NCBI GenBank assembly: GCA_040766585.1
Contig: JAXGQE010000015.1
Coordinates: forward strand, 1 to 24,752
Source of the DNA: JAXGQE01 sp040766585
Lineage (GTDB): Bacteria; Bacillota; SLNR01
Direction of reading: 5' to 3'
Length of the DNA stretch: 24,752 nucleotides
The translations under genes were made by a program, and so were the position numbers. Below are positions 14,147-22,678 of the stretch, one piece after another. The notes beneath the pieces are model-generated. The model was not told the DNA's origin. It saw only the letters and a list, made by a program, of their open reading frames with translations, and did not search any database. Each line of letters opens with the position of its first letter. Position 1 is the first letter of the stretch.

Positions 14147-15229
14147 ATGCTTACTGAACAAAGACAGTTGATGTTCCGTGAACTGACTGAAGCCTCTGGT
14201 GTTTCTGGATTTGAAGACGAAGTTCGGAGTATAATCAAGAAATATCTTCCTTCTGACATTGAAATTCGCTACGATAAGACAGGTTCACTCCTGGTGGTAA
14301 AACCGGGATGTGAAAAAAATCCTGTCATTATGCTGTCTGCTCATATGGATGAAGTGGGGTTTATGGTTAGCAGCATATCTCCAGAAGGATATATCCATTT
14401 TGCACCTTTGGGTATGTGGTGGCCCCATGTTATGTTGGCCCAACGCGTGTTTATTCAGACAAAAAAAGGTAAAATACCTGGCTTTATCGGGGCAAAACCT
14501 CCGCATCTTCTTGCAGCAGAAGACCAGAATAAAATGCAGGATATCAATGATATGTTTATAGATGTGGGTGCTGAAAATGCTCAGGATGCCGTGGAGAATT
14601 TCGGGATTCACCCGGGATGCCCTGTGGTACCTGATGCTGAGTTTAAATTACTGCATAATAAAGATTACATGATTGCAAAAGCGTGGGACAATCGAATTGG
14701 CTGTGCACTGTATCTTGATTTATTGAGATCCCTGAAGGATGTGGATCATCCCAACACCCTTGTTTTTGCTTTTACAACTCAAGAAGAAGTTGGTCTGCGA
14801 GGTGCAGAAACTGCCGCTGCAGCAGTTCACCCTGATGCGTGTGTGGTTTTTGATGGTTGTATCGCCAACGATTTTCCTGGCTTAACAAAAAATGAACCGA
14901 GAGTAGCATTGGGAGAAGGACCGAATCTTATCGTCATGGATCGTTCCCATATTCCCAATCATCGGATGAGAGATTTCGCCTTTCAAGTAGCAGCAGAAGA
15001 AAGCATACCCCTGCAGCCGGCGATGCTCATGGGTGCCGGAACAGATACTGGGAAGATTACGCTTCATGATCAAGGAGTGCCGTGCATAGCGTTAGGTGTT
15101 CCACGAAGATATACCCATAGTCACAGTTCAATCGTTCATTATCAAGATTATGAGAATGCCTTTTTGCTGCATATGACCCTTTTGCAGCGGCTGGACAGAT
15201 CCACGGTAGATTCATTCACTGCATTCTGA
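14147..15229 (+). CDS. M42 family metallo-aminopeptidase
   Basis: The 360-residue protein belongs to peptidase family M42 (glutamyl/deblocking aminopeptidases, YsdC/FrvX-like), di-metal enzymes that form dodecameric shells and trim peptides. Metal and catalytic residues are in place: LSAHMDEVGF (His), AWDNRIG (bridging Asp), TTQEEVGLRG (catalytic and metal Glu), VVFDGCIANDFPG (Asp) and PRRYTHSHSS (His). GAGTDTG is another family block. SD AGAAGGGTG precedes ATG 14147. A perfect 7-bp hairpin (GTATTCA/TGAATAC, 14111-14127) lies between spo0A and this gene; without a T-run it is not a terminator. A strong terminator follows the gene. Confidence 0.92.
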   Translation: MLTEQRQLMFRELTEASGVSGFEDEVRSIIKKYLPSDIEIRYDKTGSLLVVKPGCEKNPVIMLSAHMDEVGFMVSSISPEGYIHFAPLGMWWPHVMLAQRVFIQTKKGKIPGFIGAKPPHLLAAEDQNKMQDINDMFIDVGAENAQDAVENFGIHPGCPVVPDAEFKLLHNKDYMIAKAWDNRIGCALYLDLLRSLKDVDHPNTLVFAFTTQEEVGLRGAETAAAAVHPDACVVFDGCIANDFPGLTKNEPRVALGEGPNLIVMDRSHIPNHRMRDFAFQVAAEESIPLQPAMLMGAGTDTGKITLHDQGVPCIALGVPRRYTHSHSSIVHYQDYENAFLLHMTLLQRLDRSTVDSFTAF

Positions 15230-15240
15230 AGTAGGTTCTC

Positions 15241-15285
15241 AGAAGCCTGGGTACGGTTCATCCGTGCTTCAGGCTTCTTTATTAT
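15241..15285 (+). terminator. Rho-independent terminator after the M42 peptidase gene
   Basis: AGAAGCCTG (15241-15249) and CAGGCTTCT (15270-15278) pair perfectly; an inner ACGG/CCGT extends the stem and TTATTATT follows. It begins 11 nt after the stop codon. The remaining 98 nt before the next gene (15286-15383) contain a GATAAT at about 15321 but no good -35, so the promoter of the nudF unit is not identified. Confidence 0.85.
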
Positions 15286-15383
15286 TAGCCAGAAGCTCTT
15301 CTCGGCAATCTCTACAAATAAAGGATAATGACATCTTCAGTAGAAATTTAAGGAAGGGCGCGTACCAAGAGCGAAGGGATTGA

Positions 15384-15956
15384 ATGAATATGCTGAAAAG
15401 AGAATCCACCAAGAATCTTGATGATATAAAACCGGACCGAAGTCCTCATTCCGAATTAATCTATTCCGGTAAAGTAGTCTCTTTGTTTGTGGATAGAGTC
15501 AAAATGCAGGATGGGAAAGAGGTTACTCGTGAAAAGATCACTCATCCTGGGGCTGTAGCCGTTGTGCCCAAAGACCGTGATGGGAATATTATCCTGATTC
15601 GCCAGTACCGTCATGCTGTTGATCGGATCTTGTGGGAAATCCCGGCTGGGAAAATAGAACCCAACGAAGATCCTGAGGATTGCGCAAGAAGAGAAATGAT
15701 GGAGGAAACCGGATGGTGTCCTGGATGCCTGAAGAAGGTTGCTTCATTCTATACTGCTCCAGGTTTTGCATCTGAAATTATTCATCTCTATATTGCCGAA
15801 GACCTGTACAGAAAAGAAGCTGATCGGGATGAAGATGAAGACATCATTGTCTATAGTTTGTCTCAAGGAGAATGTATGGAATTGATTAAGACCGGTCAAA
15901 TTGAGGATGCAAAAACCATCATCGGTCTTTTATTGACGGCCGGTGAAATGAGATAA
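15384..15956 (+). CDS. nudF: Nudix hydrolase, ADP-ribose pyrophosphatase type
   Basis: The 190-residue protein hydrolyses ADP-ribose or similar nucleoside diphosphates to AMP and a sugar phosphate. The complete Nudix box is seen: G, five residues, E, seven residues, then REMMEETGW. The preceding VAVVPKDRDGNIILIRQYRH and LWEIPAGK are typical of the NudF/YqkG branch, as is YTAPGFASEIIHLYIAEDL downstream. AAGGG serves ATG 15384 or ATG 15390. NudF just upstream of xerD is common in Bacilli and Clostridia. Confidence 0.92.
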   Translation: MNMLKRESTKNLDDIKPDRSPHSELIYSGKVVSLFVDRVKMQDGKEVTREKITHPGAVAVVPKDRDGNIILIRQYRHAVDRILWEIPAGKIEPNEDPEDCARREMMEETGWCPGCLKKVASFYTAPGFASEIIHLYIAEDLYRKEADRDEDEDIIVYSLSQGECMELIKTGQIEDAKTIIGLLLTAGEMR

Positions 15957-15998
15957 TCTCGGTTGATCTCTTGAGAGTGTCTAGTTGGAGGAATGAAT

Positions 15999-16886
15999 GT
16001 GAAAAACCATGGGTTAGAATTTATTCACTATTTGGCAGTTGAAAAAGGACTGGCCAAAAACACTTTGGAATCCTATAGCCGAGATCTGAACCAGTTTTTT
16101 TCTTATCTGGAAAATGAGGGTGTTTTTGAGATACAGAGTGTAGAACGAAGCACGCTTTTAGGGTACATGTCATATCAACAGCAATCCGGCAAAGCAAGCT
16201 CTTCGATATGCCGAAGCCTCGCTGCGATCAAATCTTTTTTCCGTTTTCTCCTGCAGGAGAGTACTTTAGATATCGATCCTACAGCTGACTTTGAGTCTCC
16301 AAAACAGGAAAAACGCCTTCCAAAAGTATTGTCTACTTCCGAAGTGGAACGCCTCTTGAATAAGCCAAATCCATCAAGCCCGTCAGGTAAAAGAGATAAG
16401 GCGATGCTTGAAGTATTGTATGCGACAGGAATCCGTGTAACTGAGCTGGTCTCGCTGAATTTGAATGATTTGTTTCTGGAGAATGGATTTATCCGTTGCT
16501 TCGGCAAAGGTTCCAAAGAAAGAATCATCCCAATTGGCGAAACTGCCATCAAATGGACTTACGAATATATTCAACTTGGACGGAACGGACTGCTGAAGAG
16601 AAAAAACAGCCAGGCTCTGTTTCTCAACTGTCGGGGTGACAGACTGAGCCGCCAGGGATTCTGGAAGATCATAAAAAAATATGCCAAGGCTGTCAATATT
16701 CGAAAAGAGATTATGCCCCATACATTGCGACACTCATTTGCCACTCATCTTCTCGAAAACGGAGCGGATCTGAGGGCCGTACAGGAGATGCTCGGACATG
16801 CAGATATTTCAACAACACAAATTTATACACACATAACCCGGAATCGTTTGAAAGATGTATATAATAAAACACACCCACGGGCTTAA
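15999..16886 (+). CDS. xerD: Tyrosine recombinase XerD
   Basis: XerD with XerC resolves chromosome dimers at dif. The 295-residue protein has an N-terminal SAM-like core-binding domain (about 1-90) and a catalytic domain with the full set R146 (TGIRVTEL), K170 (GKGSKERI), H241 and R244 (HTLRHSFATHLLE), H267 (LGHADISTTQIYTH) and nucleophile Y276. GTG 15999 is preferred: GGAGG (15987-15991) is 7 nt away, whereas the in-frame ATG 15993 is only 1 nt from it. The order xerD-deoB-purine phosphorylase matches Bacillus (ripX-drm-pupG), and spacing indicates one operon. Confidence 0.93.
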   Translation: MKNHGLEFIHYLAVEKGLAKNTLESYSRDLNQFFSYLENEGVFEIQSVERSTLLGYMSYQQQSGKASSSICRSLAAIKSFFRFLLQESTLDIDPTADFESPKQEKRLPKVLSTSEVERLLNKPNPSSPSGKRDKAMLEVLYATGIRVTELVSLNLNDLFLENGFIRCFGKGSKERIIPIGETAIKWTYEYIQLGRNGLLKRKNSQALFLNCRGDRLSRQGFWKIIKKYAKAVNIRKEIMPHTLRHSFATHLLENGADLRAVQEMLGHADISTTQIYTHITRNRLKDVYNKTHPRA

Positions 16887-16898
16887 CGGAGGTCGAAC

Positions 16899-18095
16899 AT
16901 GATGAATGAGATAGAACGGGTGATTGTCATCGTACTGGACAGTGTAGGAATTGGGGATGCACCTGATGCCAGTATGTACGGTGATGAGGGAAGCGATACA
17001 TTGGGACACATTGCAACCTACTCAGAGAAATTTTGCCTACCTACCATGAACCTTCTGGGTCTACACAAACTGAACCAATCGTACAAAAACCACTGCAACC
17101 AACTGCCGGATGACAGAGATTTGCGCGGTTCGTTTGGTCGACTTACCGAACAATCCAAGGGAAAGGACACTACCACCGGTCATTGGGAATTGACAGGTGT
17201 GGTACTTGATGCTCCATTTCCTGTGTACCCCAATGGTTTCCCGCCCCGTATTATCGATGCATTTTCTAAAGAAACACACCGGGGAGTGCTGGGAAATATT
17301 GCAGCCTCAGGGACCGAAATTATTCAAGACCTTGGCGCAATTCATATGGAAACAGGAAAGCTGATCGTGTATACATCAGCAGACAGCGTGTTTCAAATTG
17401 CAGCTCATGAAGAAATTGTTCCATTGGATTCGTTGTATGAATACTGCCTGATAGCCAGAAAAATCCTGACAGATGAACATTCAGTAAGCCGAGTTATTGC
17501 CAGACCTTTCCGGGGCAGTCCAGGCAGTTTTTATAGAACTGAAAACCGCAGAGACTTTAGTCTGAAGCCGATCCGTAAAACCGTTTTGGATCTTGCCGAA
17601 GAAGCTGGCATGAATGTTGTAGGAATAGGAAAAATTTCGGATATTTTTGCCGGAAGGGGTATCACCACCTCACTGAAAACAAAAGGAAATCTCGATGGTA
17701 TCCGCACCACAATCGACAGTATCCTCAAGCGACAAGAAGGTATCATATTCACGAATCTGGTAGACTTTGATATGTTGTACGGTCACCGAAACAATACTCA
17801 AGGGTACGCCGATGCATTATTGGAATTTGATGGGTATCTTCAGGGAATTATGACAGCTATGAAATCCGGAGATCTTCTTATGATCACAGCAGACCACGGC
17901 TGTGATCCAACCAATGAAAGCACCGATCATACAAGAGAAAGGGTACCGCTGCTTCTATACGGAAACAAAATTCGACAAGGTGTGAATCTTGGCACCCGCG
18001 ATACATTCGCTGATGTGGTAGCAACCATTGCAGAAATATTCTCGTTGGACTATACGGGACCTGGAAAGAGTTTTTTGTCACAGATTAAGAATTGA
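16899..18095 (+). CDS. deoB: Phosphopentomutase
   Basis: DeoB interconverts (deoxy)ribose 1- and 5-phosphate, letting nucleoside carbon enter central metabolism. At 398 residues it has the standard size. The alkaline-phosphatase-like metal site is seen in VIVLDSVGIGDAPDA, GSDTLGHIA, KDTTTGHWELTG and ITADHGCDPTNESTDHTRE, with the mutase cap between. GGAGG is 6 nt before ATG 16899. It is 12 nt after xerD and 18 nt before the phosphorylase that produces its substrate. Confidence 0.97.
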   Translation: MMNEIERVIVIVLDSVGIGDAPDASMYGDEGSDTLGHIATYSEKFCLPTMNLLGLHKLNQSYKNHCNQLPDDRDLRGSFGRLTEQSKGKDTTTGHWELTGVVLDAPFPVYPNGFPPRIIDAFSKETHRGVLGNIAASGTEIIQDLGAIHMETGKLIVYTSADSVFQIAAHEEIVPLDSLYEYCLIARKILTDEHSVSRVIARPFRGSPGSFYRTENRRDFSLKPIRKTVLDLAEEAGMNVVGIGKISDIFAGRGITTSLKTKGNLDGIRTTIDSILKRQEGIIFTNLVDFDMLYGHRNNTQGYADALLEFDGYLQGIMTAMKSGDLLMITADHGCDPTNESTDHTRERVPLLLYGNKIRQGVNLGTRDTFADVVATIAEIFSLDYTGPGKSFLSQIKN

Positions 18096-18113
18096 AAGGG
18101 GTAAAGGAAAAAC

Positions 18114-18941
18114 ATGAACAGTCTGAAGAATAAGGTAGATGAAGCAGTCTCGTACATTCAAAAGATCACTGGGCAAAAACCTATCATGGGTTTGATTTTG
18201 GGATCTGGTCTAGGGTCATTTGCAGATGAAATCTCTGATGCCATTGAAATTCCGTATGAAGACATTCCGCATTTTCCGGTTTCCACAGTAGGATCTCATG
18301 CTGGAAAACTAATCATCGGCCAGCTGGAAGGAAAATGTGTAGTTGCTATGAAAGGACGAGTTCACTCTTATGAAGGCTATACACTGGAACAAGTGGTATT
18401 CCCAATTAGAGTCATGCGCTGTATGGGAGCGGAATCTTTCATTATTACCAACGCAGCTGGAGGTGTAAACCGTAACTATTCAACCGGAGATTTTATGTTG
18501 ATTACAGATCATATCAATCTATTGGGGTCCAACCCACTGATCGGACCCAACGTGAATGAGTGGGGTGTACGTTTCCCCGATATGTCTGAACCGTATGATC
18601 GAAAATGGTATCTGGATGTAGAACAAATGGGCAAGGAACTGAAAATCAATCTGCGCCGAGGAATTTATGTATCGGTAACAGGGCCGAGTTTCGAGACAGC
18701 AGCTGAAATTCGCTTTTTTGATCAGATTGGAGTGGACGCTGTTGGAATGTCCACGGTACCTGAGGTAATAACGGCTAACCATATGGGAGCCAGAGTGTTG
18801 GGAATATCCTGCATAACCAATATGGCAGCGGGTATTTTGCCTCAGAAGCTGACATCCCAGGAAGTAATCGAGACAGCAAAAAGGGTTCGGCCTGACTTTG
18901 TTCGATTGTTGAAAGAGATTGTACGAAGATACTCTGTGTAG
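18114..18941 (+). CDS. punA: Purine-nucleoside phosphorylase (trimeric PNP type)
   Basis: The 275-residue enzyme cleaves guanosine/inosine-type nucleosides with phosphate to base and ribose 1-phosphate, which DeoB then converts. Signatures: LILGSGLGSFADEI, VGSHAGKLIIG, MKGRVHSYEGY, ITNAAGGVNRNYSTGDFM, VTGPSFETAAEIRF and GMSTVPEVITANHMG, the class I trimeric family (PunA/PupG) rather than hexameric DeoD. Spacing to deoB (18 nt) indicates one mRNA. Confidence 0.95.
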   Translation: MNSLKNKVDEAVSYIQKITGQKPIMGLILGSGLGSFADEISDAIEIPYEDIPHFPVSTVGSHAGKLIIGQLEGKCVVAMKGRVHSYEGYTLEQVVFPIRVMRCMGAESFIITNAAGGVNRNYSTGDFMLITDHINLLGSNPLIGPNVNEWGVRFPDMSEPYDRKWYLDVEQMGKELKINLRRGIYVSVTGPSFETAAEIRFFDQIGVDAVGMSTVPEVITANHMGARVLGISCITNMAAGILPQKLTSQEVIETAKRVRPDFVRLLKEIVRRYSV

Positions 18942-18969
18942 ACTGAACATATGGAATCGGGAGGTTTTT

Positions 18970-19584
18970 ATGGATTTTTACGAATTGATACTGGCAATTC
19001 CTGCATTGATGGTGAGTTTGGCTTTTCATGAATACGCCCATGCTTTAGCAGCCGATCGTCAAGGGGACCCAACACCGCGTAATGCAGGACGACTGACATT
19101 GAATCCTCTTGCTCACATCGACCCGATTGGGCTGATCGTCTTTTGGTTGTTTCGCTTTGGATGGGCCAAGCCGGTGCCCATCAATACCCGGCGTTTCCGG
19201 AATCAGCAGCTCGGCACCATATTGGTTTCCATTGCCGGGCCGGCAGCTAATTTTATGGTAGCTTTTCTATCGCTGCTGATTTTTCGTACCGGTCTTTTGT
19301 CCCTGAGCGCTTCTGTAGATTCTGTGTTGATTCTTCTGGTTCTCTACAATGTGTCATTTGGTGTTTTTAACCTGATCCCCATACCTCCATTGGATGGATC
19401 CCACGTGTTGAAAGAAATACTGGGTGAGAAGCTCCCCGCATTATTTCGGGAATTAGATTCATTCGGGATGCTGATATTGCTGGTTATCGTGTGGACCGGT
19501 TTGGCAGGACGCTTTCTCGTTCCGGCTGTGAATGCAATTATTGGGGCTTTTGATACGATCATTTTCAGTATTTTGATTCGATAG
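18970..19584 (+). CDS. Site-2-type zinc metalloprotease (M50 family, short form)
   Basis: The 204-residue membrane protease has zinc ligands in AFHEYAHALAADRQGDPTP (HExxH) in the first helix and LIPIPPLDGSHVLKE, the NxxPxxxLDG-type third-ligand motif, in a later helix. Four or five membrane segments are evident. It belongs to the small FtsH-independent M50B group (YwhC-like) often found beside scpA; substrates are unknown. ATG 18970 follows GGAGG by 5 nt; the in-frame codon at 18919 is inside punA. It sits 26 nt before scpA. Confidence 0.9.
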   Translation: MDFYELILAIPALMVSLAFHEYAHALAADRQGDPTPRNAGRLTLNPLAHIDPIGLIVFWLFRFGWAKPVPINTRRFRNQQLGTILVSIAGPAANFMVAFLSLLIFRTGLLSLSASVDSVLILLVLYNVSFGVFNLIPIPPLDGSHVLKEILGEKLPALFRELDSFGMLILLVIVWTGLAGRFLVPAVNAIIGAFDTIIFSILIR

Positions 19585-19610
19585 ACACTTTTTCATTAAG
19601 GATGGAGCGT

Positions 19611-20348
19611 ATGAGTTATCATTTGAAACTTGAGGTTTTTGAAGGGCCCATGGACCTTCTTCTGCATTTGATCCAAAATGCAGAAATAGATATCTATGAG
19701 ATTCCCATATCTGAGGTCACGAGCCAGTACATTGACTATTTGTTTCAACTCGAGCAGTTGGATTTGGAGATCGCCAGCTCATTTTTGGTCATGGCGGCTA
19801 CTCTGATATCCATCAAAATAAAAATGCTTCTGCCAAAACCGGTTCAGACCGATGCGGATGAGCTGGATGAGGAAGACCCGAGAGCGGAACTTGTTCGCCA
19901 GTTGTTGGCTTACAAAATGTTCAAGAACGCTGCCGGACTATTGGAACAGTTGCATGCTTCCCAGGCTGGAATTGCATTATGTCATAGCATGTATTTTGGC
20001 ATGCGCGACAAAAAAGCCGACTGCGGTCTGGGAGATTTCACCCTGGATGATTTGACTCAGGCATATCGGAATGCTGTGATTGGGTATCTTCAGTCTGACA
20101 GTACTGTCGAGATTGAAAAGGAAGTCATTCCAATACGAAAGAAAATTGAAGATATTCTACGGACTATTTTCAGTAGCAATCAGGGAATCCGCTTTCAAAT
20201 GCTGATTAAAAACCCTCATTCCAAGCATGAACAGATCGTAACATTTCTGGCAATCCTGGAATTGGCAAGAAGCAAACACATCAAAGTGCATCAGGACTCG
20301 AATTTCTATGAAATCACTGTTTTTCGACGAGGAAAGGAGGGGGTTTAA
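19611..20348 (+). CDS. scpA: Segregation and condensation protein A
   Basis: ScpA is the kleisin that bridges Smc heads in the bacterial condensin. The 245-residue protein begins YHLKLEVFEGPMDLLLHLIQ, continues DIYEIPISEVTSQYIDYL and ASSFLVMAATLISIKIKMLL, and ends in the winged helix VTFLAILELARSKHIKVHQ. ATG 19611 has GGAG 3-6 nt upstream; the ATG at 19602 has none. The stop overlaps the scpB start as TAATG, implying coupled production of the partners. Confidence 0.95.
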   Translation: MSYHLKLEVFEGPMDLLLHLIQNAEIDIYEIPISEVTSQYIDYLFQLEQLDLEIASSFLVMAATLISIKIKMLLPKPVQTDADELDEEDPRAELVRQLLAYKMFKNAAGLLEQLHASQAGIALCHSMYFGMRDKKADCGLGDFTLDDLTQAYRNAVIGYLQSDSTVEIEKEVIPIRKKIEDILRTIFSSNQGIRFQMLIKNPHSKHEQIVTFLAILELARSKHIKVHQDSNFYEITVFRRGKEGV

Positions 20349-20901
20349 TGCAGCTAAAAACCCTGAAAGCAGCTGTTGAAGCGTTGATTTTTGCCAGCAC
20401 AGAACCAATCAACGAAAAAACGTTAATGGACATTACCGGTGCCGATTTTGCGCTCAAAGATCATGACGCTGCAGGAACTGTTCCCGTCTGGAAGTCCCAG
20501 TATCAGGGCATACAGTTATCGAACATGGCAGAAGGATATATATTTACAACCAAATTGGAGTACCGTGAGTGGATAGAAAAACTGCTTGCTGAGCAGAAAG
20601 CGGCCCCATTGTCGTATGCGGCAATGGAGACTCTGGCAATCATTGCCTACAAACAGCCTGTTACCCGGGGTGGGAGTGGAAGATTCGTGGAGTTAATGCA
20701 GATCGCACTGTACAGACGTTGGTGGAACGGCAGCTTATCAAAGAAATCGGCCGACTGGACAGCCCCGGCCGACCCATTACATACGGTACGACGAAAGACT
20801 TCCTGATCAATTTCGGGCTTAAGGATTTAAATCACTTGCCTCCTTTGATGGAGGAGAATACAGAAGATTCTGTTGAGAATGAAATTGAGGCAGACGGATA
20901 A
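20348..20901 (+). pseudogene. scpB: Segregation and condensation protein B, with a single-base frameshift
   Basis: ScpB is the dimeric winged-helix partner of ScpA. The first frame runs from ATG 20348 through LSYAAMETLAIIAYKQPVTR (to about 20668), then becomes unrelated and stops at 20806. The family sequence resumes in another frame near 20683 with IRGVNADRTVQTLVERQLI, then EIGRLDSPGRPITYGTTKDF to TAA 20899-20901. One base is missing in or near CCCGGGGTGGGAG (20664-20676). The 554-bp span would be 555 if restored, giving 184 residues. Residues about 39-50 also look atypical for the first winged helix, with another frame reading helix-like LQEL there, so a second compensating pair of indels is possible. 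Either a sequencing/assembly error or a true mutation; the rest is well conserved. Confidence 0.85.
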
Positions 20902-20945
20902 AACAGGCACATTGCGAAGATCAAATGACGAAAGGAGAGAGTGAA

Positions 20946-21605
20946 ATGAAATTGTTTGATGATATCTATTTGATTGCTGGCAGCACATTAAATTCTGATC
21001 CTTCGGATGCCAACACCTACGCCATTGCTTCAAAAGGCCGTATCATTTTGATCGATTCCGGCGGTGGGTATAATGTGGATGGCATCTATGAAGAAATGAA
21101 GCGAGACGGTTTGGACTACCTAAAGATTGATCTGATAATCAATACCCACTGTCACTTTGATCACACAGGCGGGAATAAGCGAATCAGAGACGATACTGGC
21201 TGTAAAACCGCAATACATGAAACCGAGGTAGAGGCCATTGAGAACAACACAGAACTAACAGTAGCAAAAATTTGGGACCACGATTTGGAACCCTGCCCGG
21301 TTGACATACCGCTAAAAGGGAATGAGGAATTTACAGTGGGTGATTACCATTTACACCTCCTCCATGCCCCGGGACATACTCCTGGTTGCATTGTTGTTAC
21401 ATTGGAACATTCCGGCAAGCGAATGGGATTCGTAGGGGATTGTTTATCTCTGCTGAATTTACCGGGCGAAGATCAGCAAGATCTGATCCGGTCCTTAAAT
21501 AAACTCCTGGATCACAATTTTGATGTCCTGCTAACAGGTCACGAAGGACCGGTAGTGTACGACCCCAATCCGTTTATTACAGGCTATTTGGAGCAGGCGC
21601 GGTGA
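20946..21605 (+). CDS. Metallo-beta-lactamase-fold hydrolase
   Basis: This 219-residue soluble hydrolase has the binuclear metal site of the fold: NTHCHFDHTGGN (HxHxDH), HAPGHTPGC, GFVGDCLS and LLTGHEGP. It is closest in appearance to glyoxalase II-like or general MBL hydrolases; the substrate cannot be told. ATG 20946 follows AAAGGAGAGA. It begins 45 nt after scpB and its stop overlaps the next start as GTGA, so it is likely coupled to the S66 peptidase. Confidence 0.85.
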   Translation: MKLFDDIYLIAGSTLNSDPSDANTYAIASKGRIILIDSGGGYNVDGIYEEMKRDGLDYLKIDLIINTHCHFDHTGGNKRIRDDTGCKTAIHETEVEAIENNTELTVAKIWDHDLEPCPVDIPLKGNEEFTVGDYHLHLLHAPGHTPGCIVVTLEHSGKRMGFVGDCLSLLNLPGEDQQDLIRSLNKLLDHNFDVLLTGHEGPVVYDPNPFITGYLEQAR

Positions 21606-22561
21606 ATGGAATGGCAGAGATAAACATGATTAAACCGAAGCGACTCAAATATGGGGATACCGTTGCTCTAATCTCTCCCTCCAGCCATCCAGATATGAAT
21701 CGACTGGAGATGGGTAAGCAATGGTTGATCGATCAGGGTTTTCGCGTTGTTACTTCGCGACATGTGGGAGATCAAAGAGGATACCTGGCTGGAGCGGACC
21801 AAGCACGAGCGGATGATCTGATGGAGATGTTTATGCGTAAGGATGTCGATGCAGTTTGGTGTGCTCAGGGTGGCTATGGCTCTATGCGTATTCTTGATCT
21901 ACTTGATTACGATCAAATACGGGAGAATCCGAAGGTATTCATCGGTTACAGCGATATTACAGGCTTACACAGTGCAATGCATGTCCATTCCCGTTTGATT
22001 GCTTTTCACGGACCACTGGCAGCCCACGAGGTAGGTGAAGATTTTTCGGAGTACACTCAACAGCATCTACTTCAGGCTGTCACATGTTCCGATACCCCCA
22101 TAAGGATATTCAACCCTCCGGATGCACAACCGGTCAGACCAATTACCATGGGTAAAGCCAGAGGGAAACTAGTGGGTGGAAATCTGTCGTTAATAGCCAA
22201 TCTGATGGGCACCCCCTATGAAATGGATTTTAATCAAAAAATACTCGTTATTGAAGATGTGTCTGAAGCCCCGTATCGCATCGATCGAATGCTGGTACAG
22301 CTTCTTTTGGCACGAAAACTGCAGAATGTTCGAGGCATCATTGTAGGAGAATGTGTGGATTGTGATCCCCAAGAATCGAATCAGCCTTCTCTGGATCTGT
22401 TCGAAGTATTGAATGAGCTACTTGGGGGTCTTCACATACCGGTCATGTATGGGTTAACCATAGGACACGGTCATCATAAGGCTACTTTCCCACTAGGTGT
22501 AGAAGCTGAGATGGATTCAGAATCCGGTGTATTGACTCTGTTGGAAAGCGGCGTAAAATAA
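21602..22561 (+). CDS. S66-family LD-carboxypeptidase (muramoyltetrapeptide carboxypeptidase-like)
   Basis: The 319-residue protein belongs to peptidase family S66 (LdcA), which removes the terminal D-Ala from murein tetrapeptides during cell-wall recycling; some members act on microcin-like compounds. The Ser-Glu-His triad is visible as FIGYSDITGLHSA (Ser), VIEDVSEAPYRIDRML (Glu) and TIGHGHHKATFPLG (His); AQGGYGSMRILDLLD is another block. GTG 21602 overlaps the previous stop, with GGAG 8 nt upstream; ATG 21611 is an alternative. No signal peptide, consistent with a cytosolic recycling enzyme. It ends the compact run before the AT-rich gap. Confidence 0.9.
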   Translation: MNGMAEINMIKPKRLKYGDTVALISPSSHPDMNRLEMGKQWLIDQGFRVVTSRHVGDQRGYLAGADQARADDLMEMFMRKDVDAVWCAQGGYGSMRILDLLDYDQIRENPKVFIGYSDITGLHSAMHVHSRLIAFHGPLAAHEVGEDFSEYTQQHLLQAVTCSDTPIRIFNPPDAQPVRPITMGKARGKLVGGNLSLIANLMGTPYEMDFNQKILVIEDVSEAPYRIDRMLVQLLLARKLQNVRGIIVGECVDCDPQESNQPSLDLFEVLNELLGGLHIPVMYGLTIGHGHHKATFPLGVEAEMDSESGVLTLLESGVK

Positions 22562-22636
22562 TTTTTTTAAAAAAAAGGATTTACGTTTTTCATAGAGAAA
22601 TAGAAAAATGTCTTATCTTATTATTTTTTTATTTAA
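22562..22636. other. AT-rich intergenic stretch, probable promoter region
   Basis: This gap is markedly richer in A and T than its surroundings, with T7A8 at 22562-22576 and several further A- and T-tracts. It probably holds the promoter of the downstream unknown pair; possible -10 hexamers occur around 22611-22624 but none pairs with a convincing -35. The T7A8 palindrome is too weak to be a GC-type terminator for the S66 gene. Confidence 0.5.
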
Positions 22637-22661
22637 AGTCGCTCATCAATGATGAGCGACT
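22637..22661 (+). promoter_or_regulatory. 25-nt palindrome directly before a ribosome-binding site
   Basis: AGTCGCTCATCA (22637-22648) and TGATGAGCGACT (22650-22661) are perfect 12-bp inverted repeats around a single A. Only 2 nt separate it from the AGGAGG (22664-22669) of the next gene. No T-run follows, so it is not a forward terminator. It could be a dimeric repressor's operator or an RNA hairpin controlling access to the ribosome-binding site. As RNA a 3-nt loop would open the innermost pairs. Confidence 0.65.
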
Positions 22662-22678
22662 ATCAGGAGGTGTTTTCA

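Noticed and set aside
14819..14900. Possible loss of a metal ligand in the M42 peptidase
   Set aside because: The Asp of VVFDGCIANDFPG occupies the expected place, and all other ligands are present.
22562..22576. T7A8 palindrome as a terminator of the S66 peptidase gene
   Set aside because: The stem would be A-T only and unstable; it is better read as part of an AT-rich promoter region.
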